Shown here one piece after another: positions 1-11,900 of a DNA stretch of 64,000 nucleotides. The stretch's first letter is position 1; every line of letters begins with the position of its first letter. Below the pieces are notes generated by a model. It did no database searches. It had not been told where the DNA came from and saw only the letters and a list, made by a program, of their open reading frames with translations. Source of the stretch: Symsagittifera roscoffensis (taxonomy: Eukaryota > Xenacoelomorpha > Acoela > Convolutidae); contig NC_087062.1 of assembly GCF_963678635.1 (NCBI RefSeq), forward strand, positions 84,404,012-84,468,011, in the 5' to 3' direction. Position numbers and translations under genes: made by a program.

Positions 1-748
1 GTCCTAAAGGTAATGTTACTTGGTAAGGTGTGTTGTTGTATACATGTAAGGAAATAATATCGGAATTCGAGTTTTTCAAATATTTTATTGATGAGATTGT
101 GATTTTGAAAAATTTATGAATAGGTTTGAATTCAAAATCTGACATATAAAATTTTTGTTTGTTTTGTTTTTTATCATATTGGTGAACTTGTTTTATTGAA
201 AAATTGTATATGTTTCCTGATAGTGGTTTCAAGTGTTTTCTTTGTTGGTTATATATTGGATAGAATTTTGAAAAGAATGGTGGTTGTTTATTTAATCTTT
301 GAAAAAATGTTAGGGATGTGTCTTTTGTTTTTGTATATTTATCTTTGATTAGTATTTTACTGTTCAAGATGTTGATTATTGGTATATATTTAGAGATAAA
401 TGGTATTCCAATGATTTTGTGTTTAATATCAGTGATATGGAATATTTGTTTAAATGGTTTAGTTAAAATTTTATTTTGCTCCATTGTTCTTGTGGGAAGA
501 AGAAATAATTGAATTTTTCCGTAGCTTATTAATGTTGATCCTTGTGCTGTTGCTAGTTTGCTGGAGGTTTCAAGAGGTGTTTGCTTTGGGTGTAAGGTTT
601 TTATTTCATTCCATGTGGGAATGTTTATTATATTTTATTCTGCTCCTGAATCAATTAGAAAATCAATTTCAAGATCTGGTGGTTGAAATTCTTTGTTTCT
701 TGGACTTTCTAAGAGAAATGGTATTGTCCAAATAAATTTTTTATTTGG
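1..748 (-). CDS. Ty3-like Pol N-terminal part (aspartic protease), runs off the left edge
   Basis: On the minus strand a frame stays open from about 748 to base 1 except for one in-frame TAA at 635-637. It holds the retropepsin motif L-I-D-S-G-A-E (Asp codon at 652-650), followed by a long lysine- and asparagine-rich stretch ending near N-N-T-P-Y-Q-V-T-L-P-L-G at the window edge, as in Ty3-like polyproteins between protease and reverse transcriptase. It lies just downstream of the Gag frame (stop at 741-743) and is read one base forward relative to Gag. The TAA sits directly after the protease motif and probably marks decay of this copy. Reverse transcriptase and integrase would lie outside the window. 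The frame has no end here, so its length is unknown. Confidence 0.68.
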
Positions 749-2606
749 GTTGTTCTTTTTGTATATTTTGATAGATGTGGTTTGTATTTAAGCATTTTGT
801 TTTGTCATTTTCATTGGATTGATTTGTAGTGTTAATTCCATTAGTTTCTTGCGTCGTTGGTGTGGAATGGATGGGTTCAATATAATAATTGTGAAGGAGT
901 TCTGATTGATTTTCATATATGTGTGATGAAAATGGTTGTTCATATATGACAGGTTCATAGTCATTTTCGACTGCTATCATATTAATGGAGATAGTGTTTT
1001 CTGTTTCACTTTCTGAGTCTGATGATCCACAGTTTATTTGATTGAGTTGTAACGTATCATTTACTGTGTCATCAATACCTGGAGGGTCTGATGTTGTTTC
1101 TGGATTTGACTGTACTTGATTAATATGTCTTTGATGTTTAGGTGTACTGCTTCTGTGGCGATTATTAGAATTATTATAATGATTATTTTTCCGGTGTGGT
1201 GATTGGGAATAATTTCTATAACGATTATTATAACTTGAATGTCGATTTTGTGAATTATTTCGCGATCTATTTTGATAATTACTGTTTGATCTATTATATG
1301 AGTTATTTCTTGATCGATTGTTTGGATAATACTGATTTCGGTTGTCGGAATAGCTTCTATTTTGATTATTGGAATAGTTTCTATTTCTTTTATATGATGA
1401 GTTTCGTGACTGATTGTTCGGATAGTATCTATTTCTTGATTAGGAATTAGATCTAGAAACAAATTGTGTTGTGTTTGAATTAGATCTGGAGTAGTTATTT
1501 CTACTATTTGGTCTATTGTAGTGATTTTGTGACGAATTTTGTGTATTTCTTCGTTCTGGCGATCTTCCTCTATAACTTGAGTTATGTGGTGATTGATTTC
1601 TTGTATAATTTGTATTGTTCGGGAGTGGTTTTCCTGAACTGTTGTTGCTGTACACAGTTTTGTTCGGTAGATTTTGATCTTTTTTCATGTATTGATAGAA
1701 TGATTTATTTGGTTCTTTATATTTTTGAGGTTTATTTTGATTGTCTTGCTGTTTTTGTCTACATTCAGAAATACTATGTCCGTATCGTCGGCAATAATTA
1801 CACCATTTTTTGAAAGATGGTTTGCCTTTAAAGTTTGGGTGTTTTTCATAAATATTGAGTATTTCAGTGATTTTTTCAACGAGGTCTGTATCTGATTCCT
1901 GTATATTGTTGATATTTGTGGAATTTGTTTCAATTCGGTTAACATATTGTAATTTCAGATTTTCTGTTTCTTCGAGTTTCATTGTGATTTCTGCTTGTTC
2001 TAGTTTGTCTACTAGTTTTCGAAAATCTAAATCGCGTTCTCGAATTGAAGAAGGGTGGGATGCTCTCTTTTTTATTGCTATTTTCCTTAATTGTGGTGTT
2101 AAGGTCATCATTAAGATTTCTGTCATCTTTGTGTTTTTATAGTCATGTGTATTCAATGAATATGCTTTTCGAACTAGTGTTTCGATGCGTACTGCTAATT
2201 GCTTGATGGTTTCATTTGGTAATCTGCGAATTTCATTACATAAAACTCTTTGTTGTTGTTTGTTTCTTTCTGAGTCAAACATTTTTGAAAATTCTTGTGT
2301 AAACCTTTTCCAATTTGATTTTATTTCTAGAGGCAATACTGAAAACCATTTTTGGGTTGCGCCGTCTAAAGTTGTTTGTATCAACGCTGTGCGTCGATGT
2401 ATGCAGTTTTGATGTAGTGGCGTATTAATTGGTTCAGGTCCTATATTTAAAATCAAATTTGCTGTTACTGCATTTAAATAGTCTTCTACAGAATATTCAG
2501 GGTCTGTTCCTGTGAATACCATTAAAGGTTTATTTGATGTTATTGATGATCCACTCATAAGGTATGGATTCATTGTCATTTGTAATGATTCTGCTGCATT
2601 TGGCAT
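741..2606 (-). CDS. gag: Ty3-like Gag with one CCHC zinc knuckle and RS/NY-rich tail, one nonsense codon
   Basis: The frame starts at an ATG (2606) and runs about 388 codons to a TAA at 1440-1442. The same frame then continues without another stop to 741, so the full Gag is about 621 codons with one nonsense codon. Residues ~40-190 have the helical capsid character of retrotransposon Gag (a D-G-A-x-x-K-W-F segment near residue 81, then R-F-x-x-E-F). A CX2CX4HX4C knuckle (C269, C272, H277, C282; around 1802-1761) should bind RNA. From about residue 290 to 540 it is basic and low in complexity (Asn, Tyr, Arg, Ser), then an acidic Ser/Glu stretch. This Gag would form the particle shell and package the element RNA. 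Family by motif is Ty3-like; no homology search was possible. Confidence 0.75.
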
Positions 2607-2712
2607 TTGAGAAAAATTTTAAAGTTGATTTCTTGTTATTTCGTGTTGTTGAAGATAATATGGGAGTGGTATTTCATTTTGCATTTGTGTCGGTTGATAC
2701 GAGTGTGTGATC

Positions 2713-2780
2713 ATTGGGTTTTGTTGCTGAATTGGTTGAAAATATTGTGTATTAATTGGGTTTTGTTGCTGAATTGGTTG
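2713..2780. repeat. 42-bp tandem duplication at the 3' end of the pre-gag ORF
   Basis: The phrase ATTGGGTTTTGTTGCTGAAT occurs at 2713 and again at 2755, a period of 42 bases. On the minus strand it encodes T-N-S-A-T-K-P-N twice. The junction supplies the TAA that now ends the ORF. Confidence 0.8.
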
Positions 2781-4329
2781 TTGAATGTGTATCTATCGGT
2801 TGTGGAGAAAAAATTCTATGATTAGTATGTGGTTTCTGTACTCCTTGTCCACGATATTTTTGATTATATGGTGCAAATATATCTGGTTGTAAAAAATCAA
2901 CATCTGAGGATAAGTAATCCATTTGATAAGATGTTTGTTTTTTATTTTTATTTTGTTGAAAAAATGGATAGTTTTCACTACGATCCTGTGAAGGATGTAA
3001 ATTTGTTTGAAAATTTACTGAATTAGTTTGTGCCATTGGGTTATCCCAGTTTCGAGATCTTGTATAATTATTAAAATTTTTTCGTGGGGGATAATTTGTT
3101 TTTGATGGATGTGTGTAATTATAATTATGTTCTGCAAAATTGTTTCTAGTGAACGTTTTACGTGTTTTTGACGGTATAGTCATGGGTCTGTATGTTTGAT
3201 AATCCATGTGTGAATATTTTGGGGCAACCGAAGGTTTAACGGTTGATTGTAAGGTTACCTGTGTTTGTGAAGGGTTTGTATTTCTTGGTGTTGTTAAGTT
3301 TGGATGTATCGGTGAAATGCTTTGTTGTGTAGTTGTTGTGTGTACGATTTCTTCATTTATGAAGTGTGATGGTGTCTGGATATCTTGTTGAGTGAGATTC
3401 CTAGTTCCATTGAGGTTTTCATTGTGTATGACTGTGGAGTTTAAACTATTATTTTGCATATCAGGTAAAAATGTATTATAGTTTAATGGTGTTGCATCAA
3501 TGGTTAATGGTATTACTCTTACATAATCTCTTATATAAGATATCGTACTTATTGCTTGACTTGAGATTGATTGTGGGAAGTTTATAAATGCGGGATGAGA
3601 CCATTCGGTGTCCCAAACATAGTCTGATTGTTCTGTGATGGCAGTATCATCGTTTGAGTTTTGAGGTCTAAAATTTTTTCTTGCATGTGAAATTAAATCT
3701 ATATTATGTGTGAAATAATCTATTATAAACCATGCCAAAATTTTTTGTAAGTCATGTTTTGTATGTTGTGAAACTTCATCTTTAGTGAAATTTTCTTTAA
3801 TTATTTGTAGGAAAGTTGAAAATAGTGTGATTTCATGTCGTACCCTTATATGTTTGGATGTCTCTGTCGGTGAGACATTTGGGATTGGGGTTTCGTTTTG
3901 TAATATTGAAATGTAACTATATATTATTGCAAAAACTTCATTGGTGAATATGGAGTTTGCTCTTTGTGAGTTATGATATTGAATGCTTTTTATATATTCT
4001 GAGAATACTTTTGAAAATTCTAAATCAAGGTCGTCTGTTTGAAATACATATTTGCTGTGATTCTGGTTTGGTGAGCTGAATTCTATGGAGTAGATTCCGT
4101 ATTGTTGTGTTAAGTTACATATATCTTTCAGATAGTGATCGATGATTTGTCTTTTGATCTTTACATCTGGGAACTCTGTTTTACATGGACTGATTCCGGG
4201 TTCAAACAAATTTAAGAGTAAATTTTTGCAAAATATATGCTATCCTCTATCAGTGTTTGCATCTACGATAAAGGGGAAGATATCATCATCATCTGGACTT
4301 TCTTCACCTGGGGTGTGCGTTGAGCTCAT
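2752..4329 (-). CDS. Pre-gag ORF of the Ty3-like element, about 525 codons, one nonsense codon
   Basis: An ATG at 4329 opens a frame beginning M-S-S-T-H-T-P-G-E-E and an Asp run; it meets a TAG at 4240-4242, then stays open to a TAA at 2752-2754. The first ~230 residues look globular and helical. The rest is rich in Asn, Thr, Gln and Pro with scattered basic patches and ends in a T-N-S-A-T-K-P-N motif. I see no zinc knuckle, protease motif or membrane segment, and I do not recognise the family. It overlaps the preceding basic ORF by 26 bases in another frame and ends ~145 bases before the Gag ATG. A 42-bp tandem duplication (2713-2738 and 2755-2780) lies at its 3' end and creates the present stop. 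It could be an accessory or matrix-like protein; function unknown. Confidence 0.5.
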
Positions 4330-4771
4330 TTTTTCGTTTGATGACTGTTAATATGTAATTATCAATGTGTCTAATTGGTTGATTCCAATTGTATAAATGT
4401 ACTGGTTTGTGTTTATATTGCTTTTTTATTCTTCTTTTTCCTCTTTTTGATGAATTTGAAGTTGTTTCTGAGTCGGAAGAATATAATTGATCGTGAATGG
4501 GGCAATTTTTATCTATAGATTCTTTTAATTTATAAAGTTCGTCTAAACTGCTGGTTTCTGATTCTGAAAATGCGTTTCGGTTTTTTGAAAATCTTTTTCG
4601 TGTTATTTGTCTTTGTTTGGTTATTATTTTTCTTTTTAATGTTTGTCGTTTTGTTCTAATGTATCCAACTGTTTGTGTATGAGGTGTGATTACAAGGTCG
4701 TATTTTTTGTTATCTATTTCACAATTGTGTAAAACGATTGTTTGTTTATTTCCTAGGTTTTTAAATGACAT
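4304..4771 (-). CDS. Small basic ORF at the 5' end of the Ty3-like element
   Basis: A complete 155-codon frame from an ATG at 4771 to a TGA at 4304-4306. It is strongly basic, with Lys/Arg clusters at residues ~40-65 and ~108-120 that look like nuclear or nucleic-acid-binding signals, and a Ser/Glu-rich middle (S-E-S-E-T-S-S near residue 70). There is no signal peptide or membrane span. The start of the next ORF lies inside its last nine codons. The same strand, the overlap and the order in front of Gag suggest it belongs to the Ty3-like element. No family is recognised. Its intactness beside neighbours with nonsense codons is notable. Confidence 0.45.
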   Translation of the reverse strand: MSFKNLGNKQTIVLHNCEIDNKKYDLVITPHTQTVGYIRTKRQTLKRKIITKQRQITRKRFSKNRNAFSESETSSLDELYKLKESIDKNCPIHDQLYSSDSETTSNSSKRGKRRIKKQYKHKPVHLYNWNQPIRHIDNYILTVIKRKNELNAHPR

Positions 4772-5698
4772 AAGGTTTAGGATGACGGATGCAAAGGGTT
4801 GTTAAATGATTTCTATTTTCTTAGACTGTTAGTCCTTACGATTTTTTGGTTAGCCTAACCTGGGTGTATTTGTTCAGGGTTGGAGAGAAAGGTATATCGA
4901 TTCCGAAGAATGATTTTATACTTTCTCGTGGCTAGTATAAGCTAAGGTGTTAACTTACTTAATCTTACTTAAGGGTAGTGATTGTGTTCAAGGGTTGGAG
5001 AATAGTAAATCGATCCACAAGGTTCAGGTATAATTAGAACGCGAGTAGTTCGTTAGATACTATTTTAAACTTACTAAGTCTAAGATTTATCCTGGGTCTG
5101 GTAAGAGGGGGGATCAAGTGAAGGATGAATAACCGAAGTTCTTCACTGTTTATCCTAATTTGAATGATTAGTTTTGTTCAAAAATTTCTGTTAGTCCTGG
5201 GTTTTTAGAAAGGGTTGGATAGTGAATCGACGTTTGAGGTCGTTAGACACTAGCTAAGTGGGTGGGGGAGAACAAAATTGTTCTTTTTGATCCAAGGATA
5301 GGCCTTGATGATCAAGTTTTAAATTTAATTAAATAGAAAATGATTTAAGATCCAAGGATGAGCCTTGATGATCTGATTTTAAATTTAAGTGAATTTAAGT
5401 TTAAAATGATTTAAATTTGTGCAAAGAAAACATTTAGTATTTTATGATATTAGTGAGCTTATGAATGCTGTTATGTTTAGGTGATGAAGCTGGAACAACA
5501 GGATGATTTATGATTACTTACCATTTATTGTCATGCTACTAATTTTTATTTTGATTTTTCAATAAATATTTTTCAAACATGTTTTGTATATTACTGCAGA
5601 ATTTAGGAAAACGATCTGAGATCTTTTTATCAATCATTATTGTATATTAATAATTTTGTTTAGCGCCTGAAATGATTTTGAAGATTGACTTCAAGATT
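4772..5698. other. Leader-like noncoding stretch upstream of the Ty3-like ORFs
   Basis: No convincing ORF. The stretch carries a phrase like GGTTGGAGAG...ATCGAT three times in diverged form (about 4877, 4994 and 5213) and a clear 60-bp tandem pair at 5289-5418. By position it should be the untranslated leader of the minus-strand element. No primer-binding site or LTR edge could be defined because the partner LTR is off the window. Confidence 0.4.
5289..5418. repeat. Two tandem ~60-bp copies (GATCCAAGGAT... unit)
   Basis: Copies start at 5289 and 5349, each beginning GATCCAAGGAT followed by GCCTTGATGATC and an AT-rich tail ending in AAAATGATTTA. The copies differ by a few substitutions and a small insertion. 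Confidence 0.75.
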
Positions 5699-6042
5699 TT
5701 ATGTTTGCAAATGAAAATTTAAATTCATTGCTAGTAGTATTCTAAATACAAAAGTTTGTGTTGGCTTTTGCCGAACTATCATATAACTATATGGTAAGTT
5801 TCTACTTTGTCGTATGTCGTCTCTGGTTCGAGGTCTTCTTCCAATTCCGGGTAGTTCTGTTATTGTTCGGAATATTGGCTCTGATCTATTGAGTCGTAGA
5901 GACATTTCGATTAAACTATCGTCGTATAACATTTTGTTAATGTTTTGTCTAAATTCTAATCTATTATTGGTTAATTCTAAGCTATTAAGGTCTTGTTCGA
6001 GACTTATGGTCGCGCCAGATGAGTTAGGACCGAAGTGTATAA
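5699..6042 (-). CDS. Unidentified open frame upstream of the Ty3-like leader
   Basis: The minus strand is open for about 114 codons from just after a TGA near 6045 to a TAA at 5699. The only ATG is at 5932, leaving 77 codons. The upstream half is a Leu/Glu/Asn-rich helix (L-E-Q-D-L-N-S-L-E-L) and the rest is Arg-rich. It is less AT-rich than its surroundings, which suggests coding at some time. It may be a 5' piece of the Ty3-like element, a spliced exon or chance. No family recognised. Confidence 0.25.
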
Positions 6043-6286
6043 CTCATAGAGTAATTTCGGATAGGGTACACCGTCTGCTCGTCACGCTATCTTATTTTCG
6101 GCCGGATAGATTCGTGCAACTTCTTAGTCTAATACCAATCCTAATCTTACTCTTATACTATCTAGTCTCAGGTTGTTTAACTAGTCTCTGCTAGGCTCAA
6201 TAGATCTAGGGTATACTGGTTTATTGCGGCTGCTGAAGTACTCGGGAGAGTTCAACTAATTTCTAAGTTAAATTCAAATCTCTCTG

Positions 6287-6314
6287 GTGCTGAAATTACA
6301 AGTAATTTCAGCAC
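6287..6314. repeat. Near-perfect palindrome, 13-bp arms
   Basis: GTGCTGAAATTAC (6287-6299), two-base AA spacer, then GTAATTTCAGCAC (6302-6314). The arms are exactly complementary. It could be a cruciform or hairpin, or the fused ends of a lost inverted-repeat element. Confidence 0.9.
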
Positions 6315-8999
6315 TTACAAATAAGTGGATTGTTAGTCAGATGGATCATGATTGGTTAATATTAAATACTTTACATTGGTAAAATATCTAATTTATCCAA
6401 TCATAAAATGTAGTTTAGATCAGGTTCCAGTATGAACTTGTTGAAGGCTACTTATATAGTGTACTCAAATCGTAAAAGCAGTGGTTTACAAAACAGTTGT
6501 CTTTTATTCATAAGTTACGTCATCGGGTTTTGAAATTCCGTCCGGATTTGATACTGAAGATTTATTCATTCAACGAACTATGATGAATACACGTCAGATC
6601 ACTAAAAATTTCAGTTGTTCATCTTTTTTTTTGTGAATTTCAAAAAATTTAAGTTTTAGAACAATTAGCTCTCTTTTTCCAAGTAGTTAAATAGCAGCTA
6701 TTTTGAAAGTAATTATATCAAAGACCAAGATAAACAGCGACAAAAGAATGGTAATAATTTTTATGTTTTTTCGAGATTCGTTCATCAATTGCAAAGACTT
6801 TACTAACAAGCTAAGAATTCAATAGGTAAATTTGGTTCACTTTTTGAGTTTTTGTTAGTTTGAAATGAATTTTACAAAGCTTGCTACGAGTAATTTATGG
6901 TCATTATTTGATGTTTACGTCACTGCATTGTCTTGAAAATCCGTTGATTTTAAAAAGCAAAGGGGGTTCCTATAACATTTATGTGAAGTCAGTCAAAACA
7001 ATCTCTTGAATTAAGTGTGATGCTTCTTAAAGCAAAACTCTGTGGTTGGGTTTGTTTCCTTAAATTCCATGCATATGAAAAAACTTCCTTTTTTGATCTA
7101 AAATTGTCAAAATGAAAAAAATTGCCTGCTCAAAATTTGCTTTCAGCATCCTCGACCATTTTTTAGTATGAGTGCTTGGCGATGAAAAAAGAAGCCAGGT
7201 TTGTTAGGACTTTTCACTCAGCCTGAACGACTACAGAGTTTTTGGTCATTATCTATGATAGGTTGAGAAATGGGGTGAAAATGATTGAAAACAAGTAAAA
7301 ATCATTATTTAAAAAATTGTTTTTTTTTTGTTCCGTTAGATTCGGGTTGGCTCGTACAGATGCTCTTAAAGCCGTGTGCATGCTGTTAGCTGGTGATAAA
7401 AGTCTTAAAAAAAGTGGTTATTGTCTACATTATCAACAAAAAACATTTGAAAACATCCTAAATTTTTTTAAAAGCAAATAAATCATCCCCGTTATATTTG
7501 TCAGTTCATAGCAAAAAAACGGAGCTTAGTTGTTCTACAAGAAATCAGATCTCATAGCTTACTATTAACATTTTTTTTCAAAAAAAGCTTATAATCTCAT
7601 ATGAGACTTTAGACTCTGTGCTCAGTGTTCTAATGGTGTACATAGTGCTCTAATGATGTGTCATCTGCTTCTTTTTAAAACCGCATATTAATGAAAATAT
7701 GTTTTCCGGTGCGGGGAGGGGGATTTTTGGCTACTGCAGTTAGTTTCTTGAAATTTATGAGTTTTTATGTGCTGTGTTGTCTACATGTAACTGCGGTGTA
7801 ATTATTTGAACTATTTTATCAGAAACACCAACTCAGACATTGCATCGTTATAGCAAAAATCTATTGACTCTTTAGCTCACAAACATTCATGTAGAAGTAG
7901 CCGTTGAAAACAAGTTGGTTTTGTTCATAGTTGATTTAATTAGTTCAGCAACAAAAAAATGCGCTTGTGTGTGTATTCAAATTGCTTTAAAAAAACTTAC
8001 AAATGTCTCTAAAATTGCGTTAATTGAGCATTGTTGTCCTCACTTTTTTTGGTTCGTTTTAGTTCAGCTCATTTTTAGTCAACGCATCATTTTTGAGGGG
8101 ACACTATTTGTCACTATTATTTTTTCAAGACTGGTGAGGAAAAAAATCAGTGAGTTCTGAGCACTTGCAAGACAATTAGGCTTCGGTATACTTTGGATAT
8201 TAACTGAAAAACATAACGGGAATGATTTATATGCTTTTACAAAGCTTTTGAATAAAATTATCAAAAATGTTTTTTTTTCTGCGGTATTTTTGACTGAAAA
8301 AACGTCAGGCATCTATTTGCGTCAAAGATGCATTATAAGTCGTAAATATAAAAACATTTTGCCTGTTTCATTGCGTATGATTTACTTTTTCATGCAATGT
8401 CTATATGCTAACGGAAAAAAATTTTGAAAAAGAGGTTTTCAAAAAAAACTTCGAAAAGAGTTTTTTCATTCGCAAGTTTAAGTCCGCTGAATTGATGCAG
8501 TTGTTTTTGACGGGCAATTAAAAAAAAATTTCTCTCACAAGGTTTGAATTTGCATGCATCCAAACATCGTGTTTTGGCAAGCTGAGATTTTGAATAAAAA
8601 ATTTTCATAAAAACAGCATATTCCTTATTTTGAAAAAAATCCACAATACATCAAATTTTTTTTTTAATGTATCCGATTTCAAGGTTAAGTCTAAATCACG
8701 AATTTTCCGAAATAAAGCTTCTTGAAACTACCGAATTGAAACTCTGGCAAAGTTATTCAGTTGTCTTTGTAGCGCTATATCATCTTTATTTAATTTAGTT
8801 AAAAGCGGCCAGGTTGACCTAAATCATAAGTGAGTTAACAGCATTTCACTTAAACTAAAACTCCAACCCGGTTTAAATTTGACTTCCGAAAAAAATGGCG
8901 AAACATTTAAGCTTGGGTTTGTCTTTTAATTAACCGTTTTTGATGGAAGTTTTGTTTTGCATCAGCTCTGAGCTCAATTATGCAATAAAAATTTACCTA
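6315..8999. other. AT-rich stretch without recognisable genes
   Basis: All frames are short and rich in Phe, Leu and Lys from poly-T/poly-A tracts. I see no conserved motif, RNA gene or clear repeat boundary. Homopolymer runs of 8-10 A or T are frequent. Confidence 0.5.
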
Positions 9000-11900
9000 C
9001 AAATTTTTTGCAGAAAAAGGGTAGTTTGAAAACTGAATCTTTTCTCAATTTATTTAGAACATTCGAGTGCAATATAGAAATATCTCAAAACTTCTTCTTA
9101 TATGTTAGAGAAATGACAGCAAGATGAATGCCATGTATTAGCTGAGATGAGGCCCATAATTAGAAATGAGCTCGACATTTTAGAAAGACAAGAGTCTTTT
9201 GAACCTGTAATGGTCTCGAAGTTATCAGTCGAAAGAAACTTGACATTTCAGTCTAGATGAACGTGACTTAGTTTCAAATATAGATATTACTTGCCAATTT
9301 TATGTCTAAGTTTTTTATGGATCTTTCAGGTTGTGAAACGAGGAAACTGAAAGTAGCAATTTTCTCTCTTTGGTCGTAAAGTCAACCAAATTTAGTGCAA
9401 AAACTTTGCTTTTCTTTTAAGCAGGCTGTTTGAATAAAATAATGAGACTAATAACAGAACTGAAACTTCAAAAAAAAAATTTTTTTATTAGTCTGCTTCA
9501 ACTTAATCAAAAATTGATTTATTTATGATGTCTTTATATCAACTTAATCAAAGTCTTCTAGGACTTTTAATTTTGGAAACATTGATAATTCGTGCTATCA
9601 AATAGGATACTTTTAATATTTAGGAACTGAAGGTCCCTGACGAATTTCATTAATCGTGCTATCCTAATGCGTGTTTTTTCACTTTGGTTTCAACAAGGGC
9701 TCTCAAGCTTTGATTCCGGTGTTCGTTTTTCTATTTCAGGGTTAACTTGGAATTTTAAACTTTGCAATAATTCAGGAGTAGTCAGGCCCCACTGGATTTT
9801 TGTGTGCTTCAACGAACATTTTTAGGAGATAAAGTTTCAAAAAACTTCTCTTTTATGCATCTCTATTGGATAAATTTATTAAAGCGGTTAAGATTGGAAA
9901 ATTGGTTATATTATTTTTTTTTCTGAAAAACAAAAATTGATAAAGGTATAGTATTAAATGTTGTTGATAATATAGGTAATGATGTTAATACAATAACTTT
10001 GAAAAAATTCATAACAGGTAAATCATTCTTGGGACCACTCGGGTCCAAAAACATGAAACAGTTTCTGATTCAGTTTTAATTCTTTTGCTTTTCTCTACTT
10101 TAAGCTGTGAAATCCTACTTGATGTTTTTTATCTCCAAAAATTTCTAGGAGGTGAACGTTTTCAGATATATTTTAGTTAAGCTCTTTTTTTGAATTTATT
10201 TTTTTCATGAAATGTAAAATACTGCTTTATGATTTAGATTCCTATTTTTTGAAACGAATTCAATTTACGCAGTAGTTTTGTTGCATTTTTCTACGTCACC
10301 AAAAAACTCTTAGGTTTAATTGTTAATTGAAATTTCAGATTAATTGATAACTTGTGGTATACCATAGGTTGTTGCCTTGTCTCGCCAGCTTTAATTAGAC
10401 TTTAATAAGAAATGAAACTAGGAAAAAATGCAAATTGGCGTCTTTGTAGGCGTCTTTTTTCATCTTCATCTCAAAATTTTTTTTAGGGTTTAAAAGCTTG
10501 GTTTTTTTTTTATTCAGGCTAAAGTAACGGTGTCTTTTTCTACTTCAAATTAGATTAGACTAAAAATCTTAATTTTGGAACTCTAAAATCATCCCTACCG
10601 GATGTTTTTTTTTCTGCAAAAACTTTTCTCTCAAAAACTCTCTAAAATAGGTCTCCTATCGGATATAGTTTTTTGCATTATAGCATGAACGAAGACTTGT
10701 CCCGCGTTGAAGTCCCGCCGTTAATTATCGCTTTTTCTGTAGTATCCCAGTGATCTCTATTTTCCAGCGCTAATTCATGTATAATTCAGAGTTTGTTGCA
10801 TAGATTGTTGCATTCAGAGTTTATAGCGATTTTTCAGAGCTATTTCAGTAATGATTCCGTAGAAAATCATTGCTAAAATTTCAAAACTTTTAACTCATTC
10901 TAGTAGCTTTCGAATGAGAGTTTTAGCTGATAACCTCTTTAGCTTACATTTCTGTATAGATTGATATCGCAGAGGTAGCATACAGGTGTACATAGCGCAA
11001 GGTTAAGAGAGCGAATCCATGTTACAGAACCATTTTTTCTCATTTTGATAGTTTCTTTATCGCTGTTTCATCGCTGAAAATAGGCCAAATTAGCGATATT
11101 TATCGATAAAACTTGCTATTTTGGCAATGAACATCGATAATTCATCGATGGCGATCGCTGCTTTTCTCACTTTTTTATCGCTAATTTTCAATGTTAGCTC
11201 AACCCGGGGTAGGACTTGAAATTTTAAAAATAATTCATTTTTAACGCTATTTTCTACTTCAGCGTTAACAAAGTCTCTTATGACTTGAAACCTTCATTTT
11301 AGGTGCAATTTTTCCTTCAAACTTAACCATAGGCATAAAAACTTTAACATGGATACAAGTCTTAGCTTGTGCTACTTTCAACTTCAGCACATAGAACTGG
11401 AAACTACGAAAAACTCATCAGTTGTTTCTTCCCAGAGTCTAAATTTTTTCTCTACTTTCATCATCTTCAACAAAAGCACATAGTATCCTAAGTTTGATTT
11501 TTTCTGAAGGGTTAAAATTTTTCTACTTTAGAACTTCAATATAGACTCTTAGCTTGTGAAATTTTTAAATAAAGTCTAAGTCATGATGCTTAATCAGTTG
11601 TCATGTTTTCTCATCAACTTTAACGAGACTTTTAGGACTTTAAATTTTGAAATAATGTGAAACAACTTATGCTAAACCATAGTTTGTCGTTTTGTTTGTT
11701 CAGCTCTAGCTAGACCCCTAAATAACGGAAGTTTTGAAAAAATTCAAATTAGTTAGTACTTTTTTTTGGGTGTAATTTTTATTTTCATCTCAAACAAAAC
11801 ACTATTGAACAGCCATAGTTTTGGAAGTTCTTAACTAGTGCTCTCCTATGCGATGTATTTTTTTCACTGTGATTTTTACTAACGCTTTTTGGAGTCAGTT

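Noticed and set aside
1061-1462. 133-codon minus-strand frame rich in Ile, Thr and His
   Set aside because: It is an out-of-frame reading of the Arg/Ser/Asn/Tyr-rich Gag tail; the Gag frame itself is open through this region.
1196-2412. Several plus-strand frames of 75-101 codons over the gag region
   Set aside because: Antisense shadows of the minus-strand Gag, rich in Phe, Tyr and Cys as expected from the complement of Lys/Asn codons.
7915-8644. Frames of 77-81 codons on both strands
   Set aside because: Phe/Leu/Lys-rich translations of poly-A and poly-T tracts without any motif.
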